Origin: Streptomyces coryli
Lineage (GTDB): Bacteria > Actinomycetota > Actinomycetes > Streptomycetales > Streptomycetaceae
Length of the DNA: 32,022 bases
Direction of reading: 5' to 3'
Assembly: GCF_011044975.1 (NCBI RefSeq)
Contig: NZ_JAAKZV010000078.1
Coordinates: 1 to 32,022 of the forward strand
Part shown: positions 7,699 to 15,876 of the stretch, in pieces
Layout: each line of letters starts with the position of its first letter
How positions within the stretch are numbered: the first letter of the stretch is position 1
The notes under the pieces: generated by a model
The model's database searches: none
Told to the model about the DNA's origin: nothing
Seen by the model: only the letters and a program-made list of their open reading frames with translations
Position numbers and translations under genes: made by a program

Positions 7699-8330
7699 CG
7701 CCCGTGGACGGGACCGCCGCACCGGTGATCCGGCTGCTCCTCGCCGACGACGAGGACCTGCTGCGCGACGCCCTGTCCGCCCTGCTCGAACTGGAGCCGG
7801 ACCTCACCGTCACCGCCGAGGCCGCGACCTCCACCGACGCGGTGCGGCTGGCCCGCGAACACCGGCCGGACATCGCCGTACTGGACCTGGAGATGCCCCC
7901 GGCCGACGGGCTGGAGGCGGCGGCGCGGATACGGGCCGAGGCGCCCGGGATCAAGGTGGTGCTGGTGACCCGGCACGCCCGGCCCGGGGTGCTGCGGCGT
8001 GCCCTGGCGGCGGGCGTGAGCGGCTTCGTACCCAAGACCACGCCCGCCGCCCGCCTCGCCGAGATCATCCGCGATGTCGCGGCCGGCCGCCGCTATGTCG
8101 ACCCCGACATCGCCGCCTCCGCCCTCACCGAAGGCGCCTGCCCGCTCACCGACCGGGAGGTGGAGGTCCTCCGCGCGGCCCGCACCGGCGCCTCGGTGGC
8201 GCAGATCGCCGACCGCGTCCACCTGGCCCCGGGCACCGTCCGCAACTACCTCTCCGCCGCCATGTCCAAACTCGGCGTCACCACCCGCCACGCGGCGGCC
8301 CATCGCGCGTGGGAGGAGGGCTGGATCTGA
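7695..8330 (+). CDS. NarL/LuxR-family response regulator (DesR-like)
   Basis: A 211-residue regulator. The receiver domain has the acidic pair Asp18/Asp19, the phospho-acceptor Asp64 in IAVLDLEMP and Lys114 in FVPKTT. The C-terminal LuxR helix-turn-helix spans about residues 148-205 (LTDREVEVLRAA to APGTVRNYLSAAMSKLGV). It overlaps the kinase gene by 4 bp and is surely its partner. The palindrome cluster at 6448-6474 and the divergent membrane operon are the obvious first targets, by position only. Confidence 0.92.
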   Translation: MTPVDGTAAPVIRLLLADDEDLLRDALSALLELEPDLTVTAEAATSTDAVRLAREHRPDIAVLDLEMPPADGLEAAARIRAEAPGIKVVLVTRHARPGVLRRALAAGVSGFVPKTTPAARLAEIIRDVAAGRRYVDPDIAASALTEGACPLTDREVEVLRAARTGASVAQIADRVHLAPGTVRNYLSAAMSKLGVTTRHAAAHRAWEEGWI

Positions 8331-8342
8331 CGGGCCGGCAGG

Positions 8343-8636
8343 TCAGTCGTCCGTCCCGAAGAAGACGGCGTTGGCCCTGGAGGCGGAGTGGCGCAGCTTC
8401 TTCCAGTCGCGGTAGTCGGGGGAGTCGTACCAGCGGTGGGCGGTGGCGAGGTCGGGGAATTCTATGAGCACCGGATAGCCGACGATGGGCTCGCCCTCGA
8501 CGGTGTCGACCTTGCCGCCGACCGAGAGGTAGCGACCGCCGTATCGGTCGACGACCTCGGCGACGCCGGCCGCGTAGGCGGCGAGGGCCTCGGCGTCGGT
8601 GACCTCGACGTTGTCGAACAGGGCGTAGGCAGGCAT
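8343..8636 (-). CDS. DUF1330 family small protein
   Basis: A 97-residue protein with the ferredoxin-like dimeric alpha-beta barrel layout of the DUF1330 family: MPAYALFDNVEVTD at the start, GGRYLSVGGKVDTVEG in the middle and the signature FPDLATAHRWYDSPDYRDWKKLR. The biochemical role of the family is not established. It lies 27 bp downstream of the alpha/beta hydrolase on the same strand and is probably its operon partner. Its stop is 12 bp from that of the convergent response regulator. Confidence 0.88.
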   Translation of the reverse strand: MPAYALFDNVEVTDAEALAAYAAGVAEVVDRYGGRYLSVGGKVDTVEGEPIVGYPVLIEFPDLATAHRWYDSPDYRDWKKLRHSASRANAVFFGTDD

Positions 8637-8663
8637 GGGTTGGTCCTTTCGTGATGGCCGGGC

Positions 8664-9455
8664 TCAGGCCGGGTCGGTGGTGAGGAAGTCCTGGACGAGC
8701 TTGACGACGGGGGTCGGGTCGGTGAGCCAGTCCAGGTGGCCGGCGCCGTCGATCTCGGCCAGCCGGCTGCCGGGGATGGCGGAGTGCAGCAGGTGAGACT
8801 GCTCGATGGGGGCGATCTGGTCGGCGCCGAGCCCGATCACCAGCGTCGGGACCTGGATCGCCGGCAGCAGCTCGCGGATGTCGATACGGGCGGCCAGGTC
8901 GATCTGGCGGCGGGTGCCGGGCGGCCAGGTGTCCGTCTTCAGCGACCAGGCGAGACCGTCGTGGCCGAACCCGTCCAGCACCGCGGGGGAGAAGCCCTGG
9001 AGCGCCGCGAAGCGCTTGAACAGCTCGAAGTCCGTGGCGGCCAGATCGCGCCAGAGACCGAAGCCGAGCCCGGCCCGGGGCCCGGTCATGTCGGCGACGC
9101 CGCCGAGCAGGATGAGCCGGCGCACCAGGCCGGGGTGCGTGGCCGCGGTGGCGGCCGCGACCGCCGCGCCGAGCGAGAAGCCGAACAGGTCCACGGGGCC
9201 CGTAACGGCCGCGCGGGTGGCCGCCTCGACCTGCCCGACCAGCGCCGGAAGGCTCAGCTCCGCGCCGTCGTCGGTGGTGCGGCCGCTGCCGCTGAGGTTC
9301 GGCCGCACCACCGTGTGCTCGCCGCTGAACTGGTCCACGACATTGCCGAAGACCTTCTGGGCGTCGCCGCCGACGCCGTGCACCAGCACCAGGCCGGGCC
9401 CGTCGCCGTCGATCTCGTAGTGGACCTGGCCGGTGTCCGTGGAAACGAAGGGCAT
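8664..9455 (-). CDS. Alpha/beta-fold hydrolase
   Basis: A 263-residue hydrolase with the classic fold order: oxyanion motif LVHGVGG near residue 25, nucleophile Ser94 in GFSLGAA, an acid Asp in GLGADQIAP and the catalytic His in GAGHLDW. All members of the triad are present. The frame is open to 9506, but ATG at 9453-9455 has GAGGAG at good spacing and is the better start. The substrate is unknown; such enzymes cleave esters, lactones or C-C bonds. It is first in an operon with the DUF1330 gene, and the XRE regulator just upstream on the same strand may control it. A CCCGCCGG/CCGGCGGG stem-loop (9482-9502) lies in its 5' leader. Confidence 0.88.
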   Translation of the reverse strand: MPFVSTDTGQVHYEIDGDGPGLVLVHGVGGDAQKVFGNVVDQFSGEHTVVRPNLSGSGRTTDDGAELSLPALVGQVEAATRAAVTGPVDLFGFSLGAAVAAATAATHPGLVRRLILLGGVADMTGPRAGLGFGLWRDLAATDFELFKRFAALQGFSPAVLDGFGHDGLAWSLKTDTWPPGTRRQIDLAARIDIRELLPAIQVPTLVIGLGADQIAPIEQSHLLHSAIPGSRLAEIDGAGHLDWLTDPTPVVKLVQDFLTTDPA

Positions 9456-9599
9456 GGCTGACTCCTCGGGCTTATCGGTGTCCCGCCGGCCGGTCCGGCG
9501 GGGCACTGTCCACCCTGGAGCGGGACCTGATCAGCAACCAGTTCCCGGCCCTGCGTACGCATCGATTGAGCAGGCTCGCGGCGGCAGGTGCGCGGCGCT

Positions 9600-10472
9600 T
9601 CAGCCGAGCTCGGCACTCGCCTTGCGGTCGCTCTCCGCGATCAGCCGGTGCAGCCCGGCCGCGGACGGCGAGCCCGGCTCGGCGACGAGGAGCTCCAGCT
9701 CGCTCAGCTCCGCGTCGGCGGGCAGCAGCATGGTCTCCCCGCTGAGCTCGAGCCGGCCGACCACGGGGTGCGTGAACACGTAATCCCGGCCGCTCCAGGT
9801 CGACACGCTCTGCTCGCCCCACACCTGCCGGAAGTCGGCGCTCGCGGTCCGCATGGCCGCGATGTGCGCCTGCAGCCGGGCGTCGCCGGGATTACGGGCC
9901 AGCAGCACCCGCAGATACGAGACGTGCGCCCGGGCGAACTCGGCCCAGCCGTCGCCGAGCATGCCCTTGAAGTCCGCGCTCAGGAAGACCTGGTGCGACC
10001 AGGTGCGCCGGCCCGCCGGCACGGCGGCGAGATCGAGCAGGGCCGCGGCGGCCCGGTTCCAGGCGACGATGTCGGTGTGGTGGCCCAGGACGAACACCGG
10101 CGTCCGGTCCAGGGAGTCCAGCATCCGCTGCAGCCCCGGCCGGAGCCGGATGGCGGCCGCCGCTGCCGCCGGACGCGAGGGCCGGGAGCCCGCGGCGGCG
10201 TGGGCAAGCCGGTGCAGATAGGCCCGCTCGTCGTCATCGAGCCGCAGGGTCCGCGCGATCGCGTCGAGGACATCGGCGGAGACATTCTCGGTGTGCCCCT
10301 GCTCCAGCCGCGTGTAATGCGCCACGCTGACCCCGGCCAGCAGCGACAGCTCCTCCCGCCGCAGCCCCGGTACCCGCCGCTGCCCGGCATACCGCGGCAG
10401 CCCGACATCCTCGGGCCGCAGCCGGGCCCGCCGCGACTTCAGAAACTCACTCAGCTCACCACGCACGTCCAC
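9600..10472 (-). CDS. XRE-family regulator with MmyB-like ligand domain
   Basis: A 290-residue regulator. The N-terminal helix-turn-helix covers about residues 5-70 (RGELSEFLKSRRARL, then VPGLRREELSLLAGVSVAHYTRLEQG). The C-terminal part is the MmyB-like ligand-binding domain, with WNRAAAALL and HPVVGRLEL segments. Members often control a neighbouring oxidoreductase or hydrolase gene. The frame is open from TTG 10490, but TAGGGT (minus strand, 10481-10486) lies 8 bases before GTG 10472, which suggests a leaderless start there; GTG 10466 is the alternative. The hydrolase 144 bp downstream is the most likely target. Confidence 0.85.
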   Translation of the reverse strand: MDVRGELSEFLKSRRARLRPEDVGLPRYAGQRRVPGLRREELSLLAGVSVAHYTRLEQGHTENVSADVLDAIARTLRLDDDERAYLHRLAHAAAGSRPSRPAAAAAAIRLRPGLQRMLDSLDRTPVFVLGHHTDIVAWNRAAAALLDLAAVPAGRRTWSHQVFLSADFKGMLGDGWAEFARAHVSYLRVLLARNPGDARLQAHIAAMRTASADFRQVWGEQSVSTWSGRDYVFTHPVVGRLELSGETMLLPADAELSELELLVAEPGSPSAAGLHRLIAESDRKASAELG

Positions 10473-10495
10473 GCGCAGCGACCCTAGCAACGCGA

Positions 10496-10684
10496 TCAGC
10501 GGTCTTGCTCACCTCCCGCGGGCCGCCCCCTCGGTGTCTCCCGGCCCTGCTCGCGCCACTGCTGCATCAGCCGGGCATACACCGGCGACTCCGCCTCCAG
10601 CCAATACCTGCCGGTCGCCGCGGCCGGCGCCTCCGACACCGCCGGCTCCCGTCCCGCACCTGTCTGCTGAGTCACATGCTCCAT
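10496..10684 (-). CDS. Possible small protein of 62 residues, function unknown
   Basis: An open frame starting MEHVTQQTGAGREP and ending PRGRPAGGEQDR, with a plausible helix YWLEAESPVYARLMQQWREQ in the middle. GAAGGGGGC sits just before the ATG at 10682-10684, a good ribosome binding site. It lies 90 bp downstream of the phosphatase gene on the same strand and could be the last gene of that operon. I do not recognise the family. Composition and RBS favour a real gene, but it is short. Confidence 0.45.
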   Translation of the reverse strand: MEHVTQQTGAGREPAVSEAPAAATGRYWLEAESPVYARLMQQWREQGRETPRGRPAGGEQDR

Positions 10685-10774
10685 GCCCCCTTCAACGACC
10701 CCACCGCCGACGGCACACGGACAATCGCCACAAGTCACCTGCACCCGCGCATCTTCGAACTTCCGGTCGACAGG

Positions 10775-11401
10775 TCAGTTCAAGTGATGGGTGTCGTTCA
10801 GGGCCCGCACCGTGGCGGTGCCGTCCTTCTCGTACGTGACCGTCGACAGGGAAGCCGCCGCGACCTCTATGCGGAACAGGCTGTGCGGCGGTGCCTGCAG
10901 GGCGAGGCGGATCAGCGTTCTGAGCGGTCCGACGTGGGAGACGACCAGCACCGTGGCCCCCGCATACCGGACCGTCAACCCGTCCCGGACGGCGGTGACC
11001 CGGCCGGCCACCTGCCGCATGGTCTCGCCTGCGCCCGAGGGTGGCATCTCGGGCGAGGCGAGCCATGCGTCCAGGTCGTCCGGGTACCGGGCGCGGACTT
11101 CGGCGAAGGTCAGGCCTTCCCAGGTGCCGAAGTCCGCTTCCCGCAGGTCCCGTTCGACCTGGAGGCTCAGGCCGAGGCGCGTGGCCACGGCCTGAGCGGT
11201 CTCGCGGCAGCGCCGCATCGGTGACGTGACGACCGCGTCGATGCCGCCGCGGCGGGCGAGGGCGTCCGCCGTCGCCGCGGCCTGGCGGCGGCCGGCCGGG
11301 GAGAGGCCCGGGTTGGTTCCGCCGCTGCCGGAGAGCCGCCGCTCGGGGGTGAGCAGGGTTTCGCCGTGCCGCAGCAGGACGAGGGTCGTCACGTCGCTCA
11401 C
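10775..11401 (-). CDS. Histidine phosphatase family protein (phosphoglycerate mutase-like)
   Basis: A 208-residue enzyme of the branch-1 histidine phosphatase fold. LLRHGET carries the phospho-accepting His, TSPMRRCRETA the second phosphate-binding Arg, EADFGTWEG the acid and SHVGPLR the second His. All catalytic residues are present, so it should be a cytoplasmic phosphatase or mutase. GTG at 11399-11401 overlaps the stop of the SRPBCC gene (GTGA), showing translational coupling. Within this operon it may remove a phosphate from an intermediate, but its substrate cannot be assigned; a cobalamin or sugar-phosphate phosphatase role is equally possible from sequence alone. Confidence 0.88.
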   Translation of the reverse strand: MSDVTTLVLLRHGETLLTPERRLSGSGGTNPGLSPAGRRQAAATADALARRGGIDAVVTSPMRRCRETAQAVATRLGLSLQVERDLREADFGTWEGLTFAEVRARYPDDLDAWLASPEMPPSGAGETMRQVAGRVTAVRDGLTVRYAGATVLVVSHVGPLRTLIRLALQAPPHSLFRIEVAAASLSTVTYEKDGTATVRALNDTHHLN

Positions 11402-11883
11402 CGCGCGGTCGCGGGCTGCGCGAAGTGGTCGCGTACGGCGTCGGTCTGCTTCTCCATGATGGCGACGATGCCCTCGACCACGGTCAGGTCGGCGTCCTCG
11501 GCGATCTCCAGGGTCCGGGACCAGTCGAAGAAGCTGCGGGCCGGGTCGTTGGTGATGGGGAAGACCCGGATGGTGGCCTCGTAGCTGGCGACGCCGCTGG
11601 TGGGCGCGACGGCCCGGTAGGACTGGGTCCTGTTGATCTCGTCGCGGGCGGCGATCTCCTGCTGGACGACCTTGCCGCTGAGCGTGAGCTTGAAGTCGTA
11701 GCGCGCCGGGACCGTTTCGACCGAGCCGCCGTCGACCCAGCTGGTGTCCCGGTGGACGTCGAGGTCGCCGGGGGACACGATCTCCAGGATCTTCATGGCG
11801 TCGCGGATGGTCGCCCACACGGTGTCCGGGTCGGCGTCGAGGATGGTCGAGTGGTACATGGTGTGCTTGCGCTGGATCGGCAC
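11398..11883 (-). CDS. SRPBCC (START/Bet v1-like) family protein
   Basis: A 161-residue protein. YHSTILDADPDTVWATIRD is the usual opening of an SRPBCC domain (strand, then helix), and the final helix is in IVAIMEKQTDAVRDHF. The fold forms a deep hydrophobic pocket, used by aromatase/cyclases, lipid carriers and ligand binders. GTG at 11881-11883 follows AAGAAGGAG and was chosen over the longer open frame. It sits between the carbamoyltransferase (29 bp upstream) and the phosphatase (4 bp overlap). In this operon it may hold or shape a pathway intermediate, including a Pictet-Spengler-type step since some SRPBCC proteins do that chemistry; this is inference. Confidence 0.85.
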   Translation of the reverse strand: MPIQRKHTMYHSTILDADPDTVWATIRDAMKILEIVSPGDLDVHRDTSWVDGGSVETVPARYDFKLTLSGKVVQQEIAARDEINRTQSYRAVAPTSGVASYEATIRVFPITNDPARSFFDWSRTLEIAEDADLTVVEGIVAIMEKQTDAVRDHFAQPATAR

Positions 11884-11912
11884 GGGTGCTCCTTCTTCTG
11901 GAACGCGCTTTT

Positions 11913-13712
11913 CTAGGAGGCGCTCTTGGCGACGAGGTGGTTGCCGAGGATCAGGTAGTCGATCTCGGTGCCCAGGAAGCAGTTCAGGGCGTCGGCGGGA
12001 GTGCAGACGATCGGTTCGCCGGCGACGTTGAACGAGGTGTTGATCAGGCACGGGGTGCCGGTCAGTTCGGTGAACCTCCGCAGCAGGGCCGTAAGCCGCG
12101 GGGTGCCCTCGTCGGTCAGCGTCTGGATGCGGGAGGTGCCGTCCACGTGTACGGCGCCGGGGATGCGGTCCCGGTATGCGTCGCGTACAGGGAAGACGAA
12201 CGTCATGTACGGGGAGCTGGTCTTGCGCCCCATCTCGAAGATCTCCGGCGCCCGCTCCTCCAGGACCAGCGGAGCGAACGGGCGGAACGGCTCGCGGTGC
12301 TTGACCCGGGTGTTGATGATGTCCTTGATGTCGCTGAAGCCGGGGTTGGCGAGGATGCTGCGATGGCCCAGCGCGCGCGGCCCGTGCTCGATGCGCCCTT
12401 CGAACCAGCCGATGACGACCTTCTCCGTGAGCAGCTTCGCCACCTGCTCGACGACCTCGTCGTCGTCCAGGCGCGTGACGGTGACGCGGCCGGCGAAGGC
12501 GGCGAGGGCTTCCTCGATCGCTGCCTCGTCGTAGGCCGGTCCCAGATACGGGGAGACGGGCGCGGCGGCGGCGTGGATGTCCGCGGGTCCTGTGCCGGGA
12601 TCGTTGAGCCAGGCGTGGGCCGCGGCCCCGATGGTGATGCCGGTGTCGGAGGCGCCGAAGCTGACCTGCATGTCCGTAAAGCGGGAGCCCTCGAACAGCG
12701 GGGTGTTGTTGAGGCAGTTCAGGGCGACGCCGCCCTCGAACAGCAGCCGGTCGAGATCCGTCCGCTTCTCCAGATGGCGCACCTGGTGGGCGGTGGCGGC
12801 ATTCAGCATCTGCTGGGCCGCGGCGGCCACCCGGGCCTTGTACTCGAGGGTGTCCTCGAAGGGCCCGAAGTACTCCTCGAACAGGGCGTCGTGGCTGTGC
12901 AGATGGTCCGTCTGCAGCGGCCTGGTGAAGGTGTAGCGGCCGTCGTCGTGCAGCACCAGCAGGCGCTCGACGAACGGGTTCGGGGCCGGCGGCGCGGTGT
13001 ATCCGGCCAGGCCCATCACCTTGTACTCGTCGTTGTTGGGGACGAAGCCGAGGAAGCGGGTGATGGCGGAGAACAGCGTCCCGATCGAGAACCGGGCGCC
13101 GGTGACGGTGTCCTCGAAGACGGTGATCCGGCCGTCACGTATCTCGCCCGTCAGGGTCGAGAAGCGCTCGGCGCGGCCGTCGCTGACGAGGAAGGCCGAG
13201 TCCTTCATGCCGCCGAGGTAGTAGCCGGTGGTGGCATGGGCGAGGTGATGCGGTACGAAGCGGACCTTGGCCGGGTCCGGCCGGTGCCCGGTGCGGGCCT
13301 CGAAGTCCGCGAGCATCGCCTCGTGGCTGACCACCTCGTCGAACAGGTCGACCATGTCGCCCATGAGCCGGGTCTTCGCCGGCTGCGGCATCGGCGCTAC
13401 GCGGATGCCGTCCAGGATCTCGTCCAGCGTCCCGGCGGACCAGTTCCAGGGAAAGGCGAACAGGTCGACGTCGTCGTACGTGATCCCGGCTTCCTCCAGG
13501 CACCAGTTGACCGCGTTCGCGGGGAAGTCGGTGGTCTTCTTCTCCCGGTTGAGCCGCTCTTCCTCCACCGCGGCGACCAGGCGGCCGTCCACCAGCAGCG
13601 CGGCGGCGGCGTCGTGGCCCAGGAGGTAGTGCTTGTTGATGCCGGTCGCGCCGAGGCGTTCGGAGAAGAACTCCGACACCCGGCTGAAACCATTACATCC
13701 GAGAACGATCAC
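11913..13712 (-). CDS. Carbamoyltransferase, NodU/CmcH/TobZ family
   Basis: A 599-residue enzyme of normal length for the family. The N-terminal Kae1-like half has GHDAAAALLVDGRLVAAVEEER, the metal-binding HHLAHA motif (His155 and His159) and NNDEYKVMGLAGY. The C-terminal carbamoyltransferase domain begins near VVIGWFEGRIEHGPRALGHRS and runs through FRPFAPLVLEE to CLINTSFNVAGEPIVC. These proteins convert carbamoyl phosphate and ATP to carbamoyl-adenylate and move the carbamoyl group to a hydroxyl (or rarely an amine) of a small molecule. They are nearly always tailoring enzymes in antibiotic or Nod-factor synthesis. It lies 22 bp after the flavoenzyme gene in the operon, which marks this locus as a probable natural-product pathway. 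Confidence 0.95.
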   Translation of the reverse strand: MIVLGCNGFSRVSEFFSERLGATGINKHYLLGHDAAAALLVDGRLVAAVEEERLNREKKTTDFPANAVNWCLEEAGITYDDVDLFAFPWNWSAGTLDEILDGIRVAPMPQPAKTRLMGDMVDLFDEVVSHEAMLADFEARTGHRPDPAKVRFVPHHLAHATTGYYLGGMKDSAFLVSDGRAERFSTLTGEIRDGRITVFEDTVTGARFSIGTLFSAITRFLGFVPNNDEYKVMGLAGYTAPPAPNPFVERLLVLHDDGRYTFTRPLQTDHLHSHDALFEEYFGPFEDTLEYKARVAAAAQQMLNAATAHQVRHLEKRTDLDRLLFEGGVALNCLNNTPLFEGSRFTDMQVSFGASDTGITIGAAAHAWLNDPGTGPADIHAAAAPVSPYLGPAYDEAAIEEALAAFAGRVTVTRLDDDEVVEQVAKLLTEKVVIGWFEGRIEHGPRALGHRSILANPGFSDIKDIINTRVKHREPFRPFAPLVLEERAPEIFEMGRKTSSPYMTFVFPVRDAYRDRIPGAVHVDGTSRIQTLTDEGTPRLTALLRRFTELTGTPCLINTSFNVAGEPIVCTPADALNCFLGTEIDYLILGNHLVAKSAS

Positions 13713-13734
13713 GGCTTTCTTTCCTGTTCTGGGG

Positions 13735-14781
13735 CTACGTGACGATCAGCAGGTCGCGGAGCCGCTCCCCGGCCGCGGGCGCCTGGCACAGGCCCGCGCC
13801 GGTGAAGCCGGCCGCGTACAGGAAGCGTCGGGTGGGGTGCTCGCCGATGAAGGCGGCGTTACGGGGGCTGGCGTCGAAGTCGCCGGTCCACGCGCGATGC
13901 AGGCCGATGCCGTCCAAGGCGGGGAAGAGGGTGCCGAGATGACCGGCGATGCGGCCGAGCCAGGCTTCACGCACCTCGCCGGCCTTGGGCGCGCCCATGG
14001 CGAGCAGGATGCGGTCCTTCCACGACCGGATCCGCAGCCCGGAGGCGGCGTGCATCGTCATCGGCAGATCGGGATGCGGGACGGGCGGCACGTCGGTGAA
14101 CAGCATCTCGATCGCGTGCGGAGCCAGCGGCAGCTCGACCGCCGCCATCGCCGCCACCTCGCCGGACCAGGGCCCGGCCGTGCACACGATGCTGTCCGCC
14201 GCGATGCTGCCCTGCGGCGTGTGGACGGTGTTGTCGTCGTCGATGCGTACGACGGGGGTGTGCGTGAACAGGCGGGCGCCGTGATTACGGGCGGCGGCCG
14301 CATAGCCGCGCACGATGTCCAGACCGTCCACGTGATACGCCTCGGGCGACCAGGCGGCGCCCAGCACGGCGCGCTCGTTGACCAGCGGGTTGAGTTCGTA
14401 CGCCTCGCGGGCGCTGATCAGGCCGACCTGGACCCCGGCGTCCTGCTGGGCCTGCCGCCCGGCCTCGAAGTCGGCGATCTGCTGCTCGTCGGTGAACAGC
14501 ACCAGGAATCCGAGCTGTTTCAGCGCGAGCGGGGCCGCGGTGTGGCGGGCGAAGTCGCGATAGGCCCGCAGGCTGCGTACGGCCCGGCGCCCCGTCTCCG
14601 GGTCGCCGGGGAAGTAGCTGCGGACCATGCCCGCCGTGTGCGCGGAGGCCCCGCCGCCGAGGCTTCCGCGTTCCAGCAGCACGGTGTTCACGCCGGCTTC
14701 GGCGAGGTGGTACGCGGCGGAGGTGCCGATCACTCCGCCGCCGATGACGACGGCGTCGGCGCGGGCAGGCAGAACGCTCAA
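13735..14781 (-). CDS. FAD-dependent oxidoreductase (DadA/glycine oxidase-like)
   Basis: A 348-residue flavoprotein of the D-amino-acid-oxidase superfamily. The dinucleotide-binding motif VVIGGGVIGTSAAYHLAEAG starts near residue 11, GGGASAHTAGMVR is the second FAD contact, and FLYAAGFTGAGLCQAPAAGE is the C-terminal FAD motif. Relatives oxidise glycine, sarcosine or other secondary and primary amines to imines. It starts with TTG at 14779-14781, two bases after the stop of the upstream gene, so start and coupling are both inferred; no ATG or GTG is available before the FAD motif. In this operon it could oxidise an amino-acid-derived ring or the amine substrate. Confidence 0.88.
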   Translation of the reverse strand: MSVLPARADAVVIGGGVIGTSAAYHLAEAGVNTVLLERGSLGGGASAHTAGMVRSYFPGDPETGRRAVRSLRAYRDFARHTAAPLALKQLGFLVLFTDEQQIADFEAGRQAQQDAGVQVGLISAREAYELNPLVNERAVLGAAWSPEAYHVDGLDIVRGYAAAARNHGARLFTHTPVVRIDDDNTVHTPQGSIAADSIVCTAGPWSGEVAAMAAVELPLAPHAIEMLFTDVPPVPHPDLPMTMHAASGLRIRSWKDRILLAMGAPKAGEVREAWLGRIAGHLGTLFPALDGIGLHRAWTGDFDASPRNAAFIGEHPTRRFLYAAGFTGAGLCQAPAAGERLRDLLIVT

Positions 14782-14783
14782 GG

Positions 14784-15746
14784 CTACGCGCCCGCCTTGA
14801 CGCCCTGCTGCTGACGCAGGTGGTCTCCGGTGTCCCACGGGTACAGCTGGAGGTTCCAGCCGCCGAGGCAGTTGATGTAGAGGGCCAGTTGGCTGGTGAC
14901 CGCGTAGAAGTCGTCGCGGTCGAGCCGGTCGACGACATCGAGGAAGCGCTGGGTGAACGCCCACAGCGGCTCCAGGCCGCAGTAGCCGAGGAACTCGGCG
15001 GGGACACCGACCAGCAGCCGCGCCATGTGGACGAGGGAGTCCATCGGCATGCCCTGGACGGCGGCCCGGACCAGCCCGCCGTAGGCGGCGTAACCCAGCG
15101 GCCGGGTCTCGCCGTTGACGAACAGCAGGGTGGGCAGGACGGTGCCGAAGTTGCCCGCCTGCGAGGGGATGATGCCCTGGTGGAGGCCGTCCAGCTCGAC
15201 CGGCGGCGCGAGCCAGATCTTCTCGGTCTCGGCGGCGACGTCGGCGATCAGACTGCTGGCGTCCGCGTCGGTGGCGCCGAGGACCGGGATGCGATGGCCG
15301 CCCGCCTCGCCCGCGCGCCGGACTTCGGCGACGATCTGCTTCTTCGTGGAGTAGACGGCATCCCAGATGACGCCTCCGGCCTCCCGCAGCGCGGGCAGGT
15401 CCGCCTCCCGGATCCGGCCGACGGGGTTGGCGGGCATCGGCTCGGTCAGGGTGCCGTACTTGATGCCCAGGTGCTGCAAGCCGGAGCAGAACACGGTGCC
15501 GTCGGGGGCCTCGCGCCGGTCGGGGATGCGGGTGGTGTGCGGGGTGTGCAGCAGCTTGGGTATCGGCGCTACGTGGTAGAGGTGTTCCCCCGCGATGAGG
15601 GCGTGTCCCTGAAGGCTCCGGTAGGGCAGGGAATCCCAAAGGGCGTCGGCCAGCGCCGGGTTGCGGTCGTCAAGGTCGGCGGTGACCATGAGACCGAGGT
15701 CGGGCCACGAGATCTCGATCTGACGGCGAGACTGCTTCTCAGACAA
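14784..15746 (-). CDS. Cucumopine-synthase-like protein (cyclophilin-like fold plus helical bundle)
   Basis: A 320-residue protein. Residues 8 to about 110 (IEISWPDLGLMVTADLDDRN, then ALADALWDSLPYRSLQGHAL and GEHLYHVAPI) have the pattern of the small cyclophilin-like fold. A segment TVFCSGLQHLGIKYGTLTEP, then MPANPVGRIREADLPALREAG, leads into an all-helical C-terminal half. This order resembles cucumopine synthase of Agrobacterium, which condenses histidine with 2-oxoglutarate to a tetrahydro-imidazopyridine by a Pictet-Spengler-like reaction. The match is from memory of the fold pattern, not an alignment. TTG at 15744-15746 with GGGAAAG ahead is the preferred start; ATG at 15824 is in frame but has no ribosome binding site. 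It heads the tight operon with the FAD enzyme and carbamoyltransferase. Confidence 0.6.
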   Translation of the reverse strand: MSEKQSRRQIEISWPDLGLMVTADLDDRNPALADALWDSLPYRSLQGHALIAGEHLYHVAPIPKLLHTPHTTRIPDRREAPDGTVFCSGLQHLGIKYGTLTEPMPANPVGRIREADLPALREAGGVIWDAVYSTKKQIVAEVRRAGEAGGHRIPVLGATDADASSLIADVAAETEKIWLAPPVELDGLHQGIIPSQAGNFGTVLPTLLFVNGETRPLGYAAYGGLVRAAVQGMPMDSLVHMARLLVGVPAEFLGYCGLEPLWAFTQRFLDVVDRLDRDDFYAVTSQLALYINCLGGWNLQLYPWDTGDHLRQQQGVKAGA

Positions 15747-15840
15747 GGCTTTCCCGTTCGTTGGTTCGGCTTGCCCGAGGAGTACATCGCCGGTGAGCGG
15801 CCTGCGGCCAGGCGTCAAAGACATGAAACGGGAGCGGGCT

Positions 15841-15876
15841 GGGGCCCCAAGTTCGTATCTTTCTACGAAAGTTGGC
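15841..15876. terminator. Long imperfect hairpin between the hydrolase and the operon
   Basis: TTCGTA (15852-15857) and TACGAA (15864-15869) pair perfectly around a six-base loop. The stem extends outward through CCAA/TTGG and GGCC/GGCC blocks with small bulges, to about 15841 and 15876. It overlaps the stop codon of the hydrolase gene. There is no T run, as is common in streptomycetes. It may end or attenuate transcription before the cucumopine-synthase-like gene. Confidence 0.5.

Noticed and set aside
11886-13742. A 618-residue plus-strand frame opposite the carbamoyltransferase
   Set aside because: Composition is that of an antisense shadow; the minus strand carries the full carbamoyltransferase motifs.
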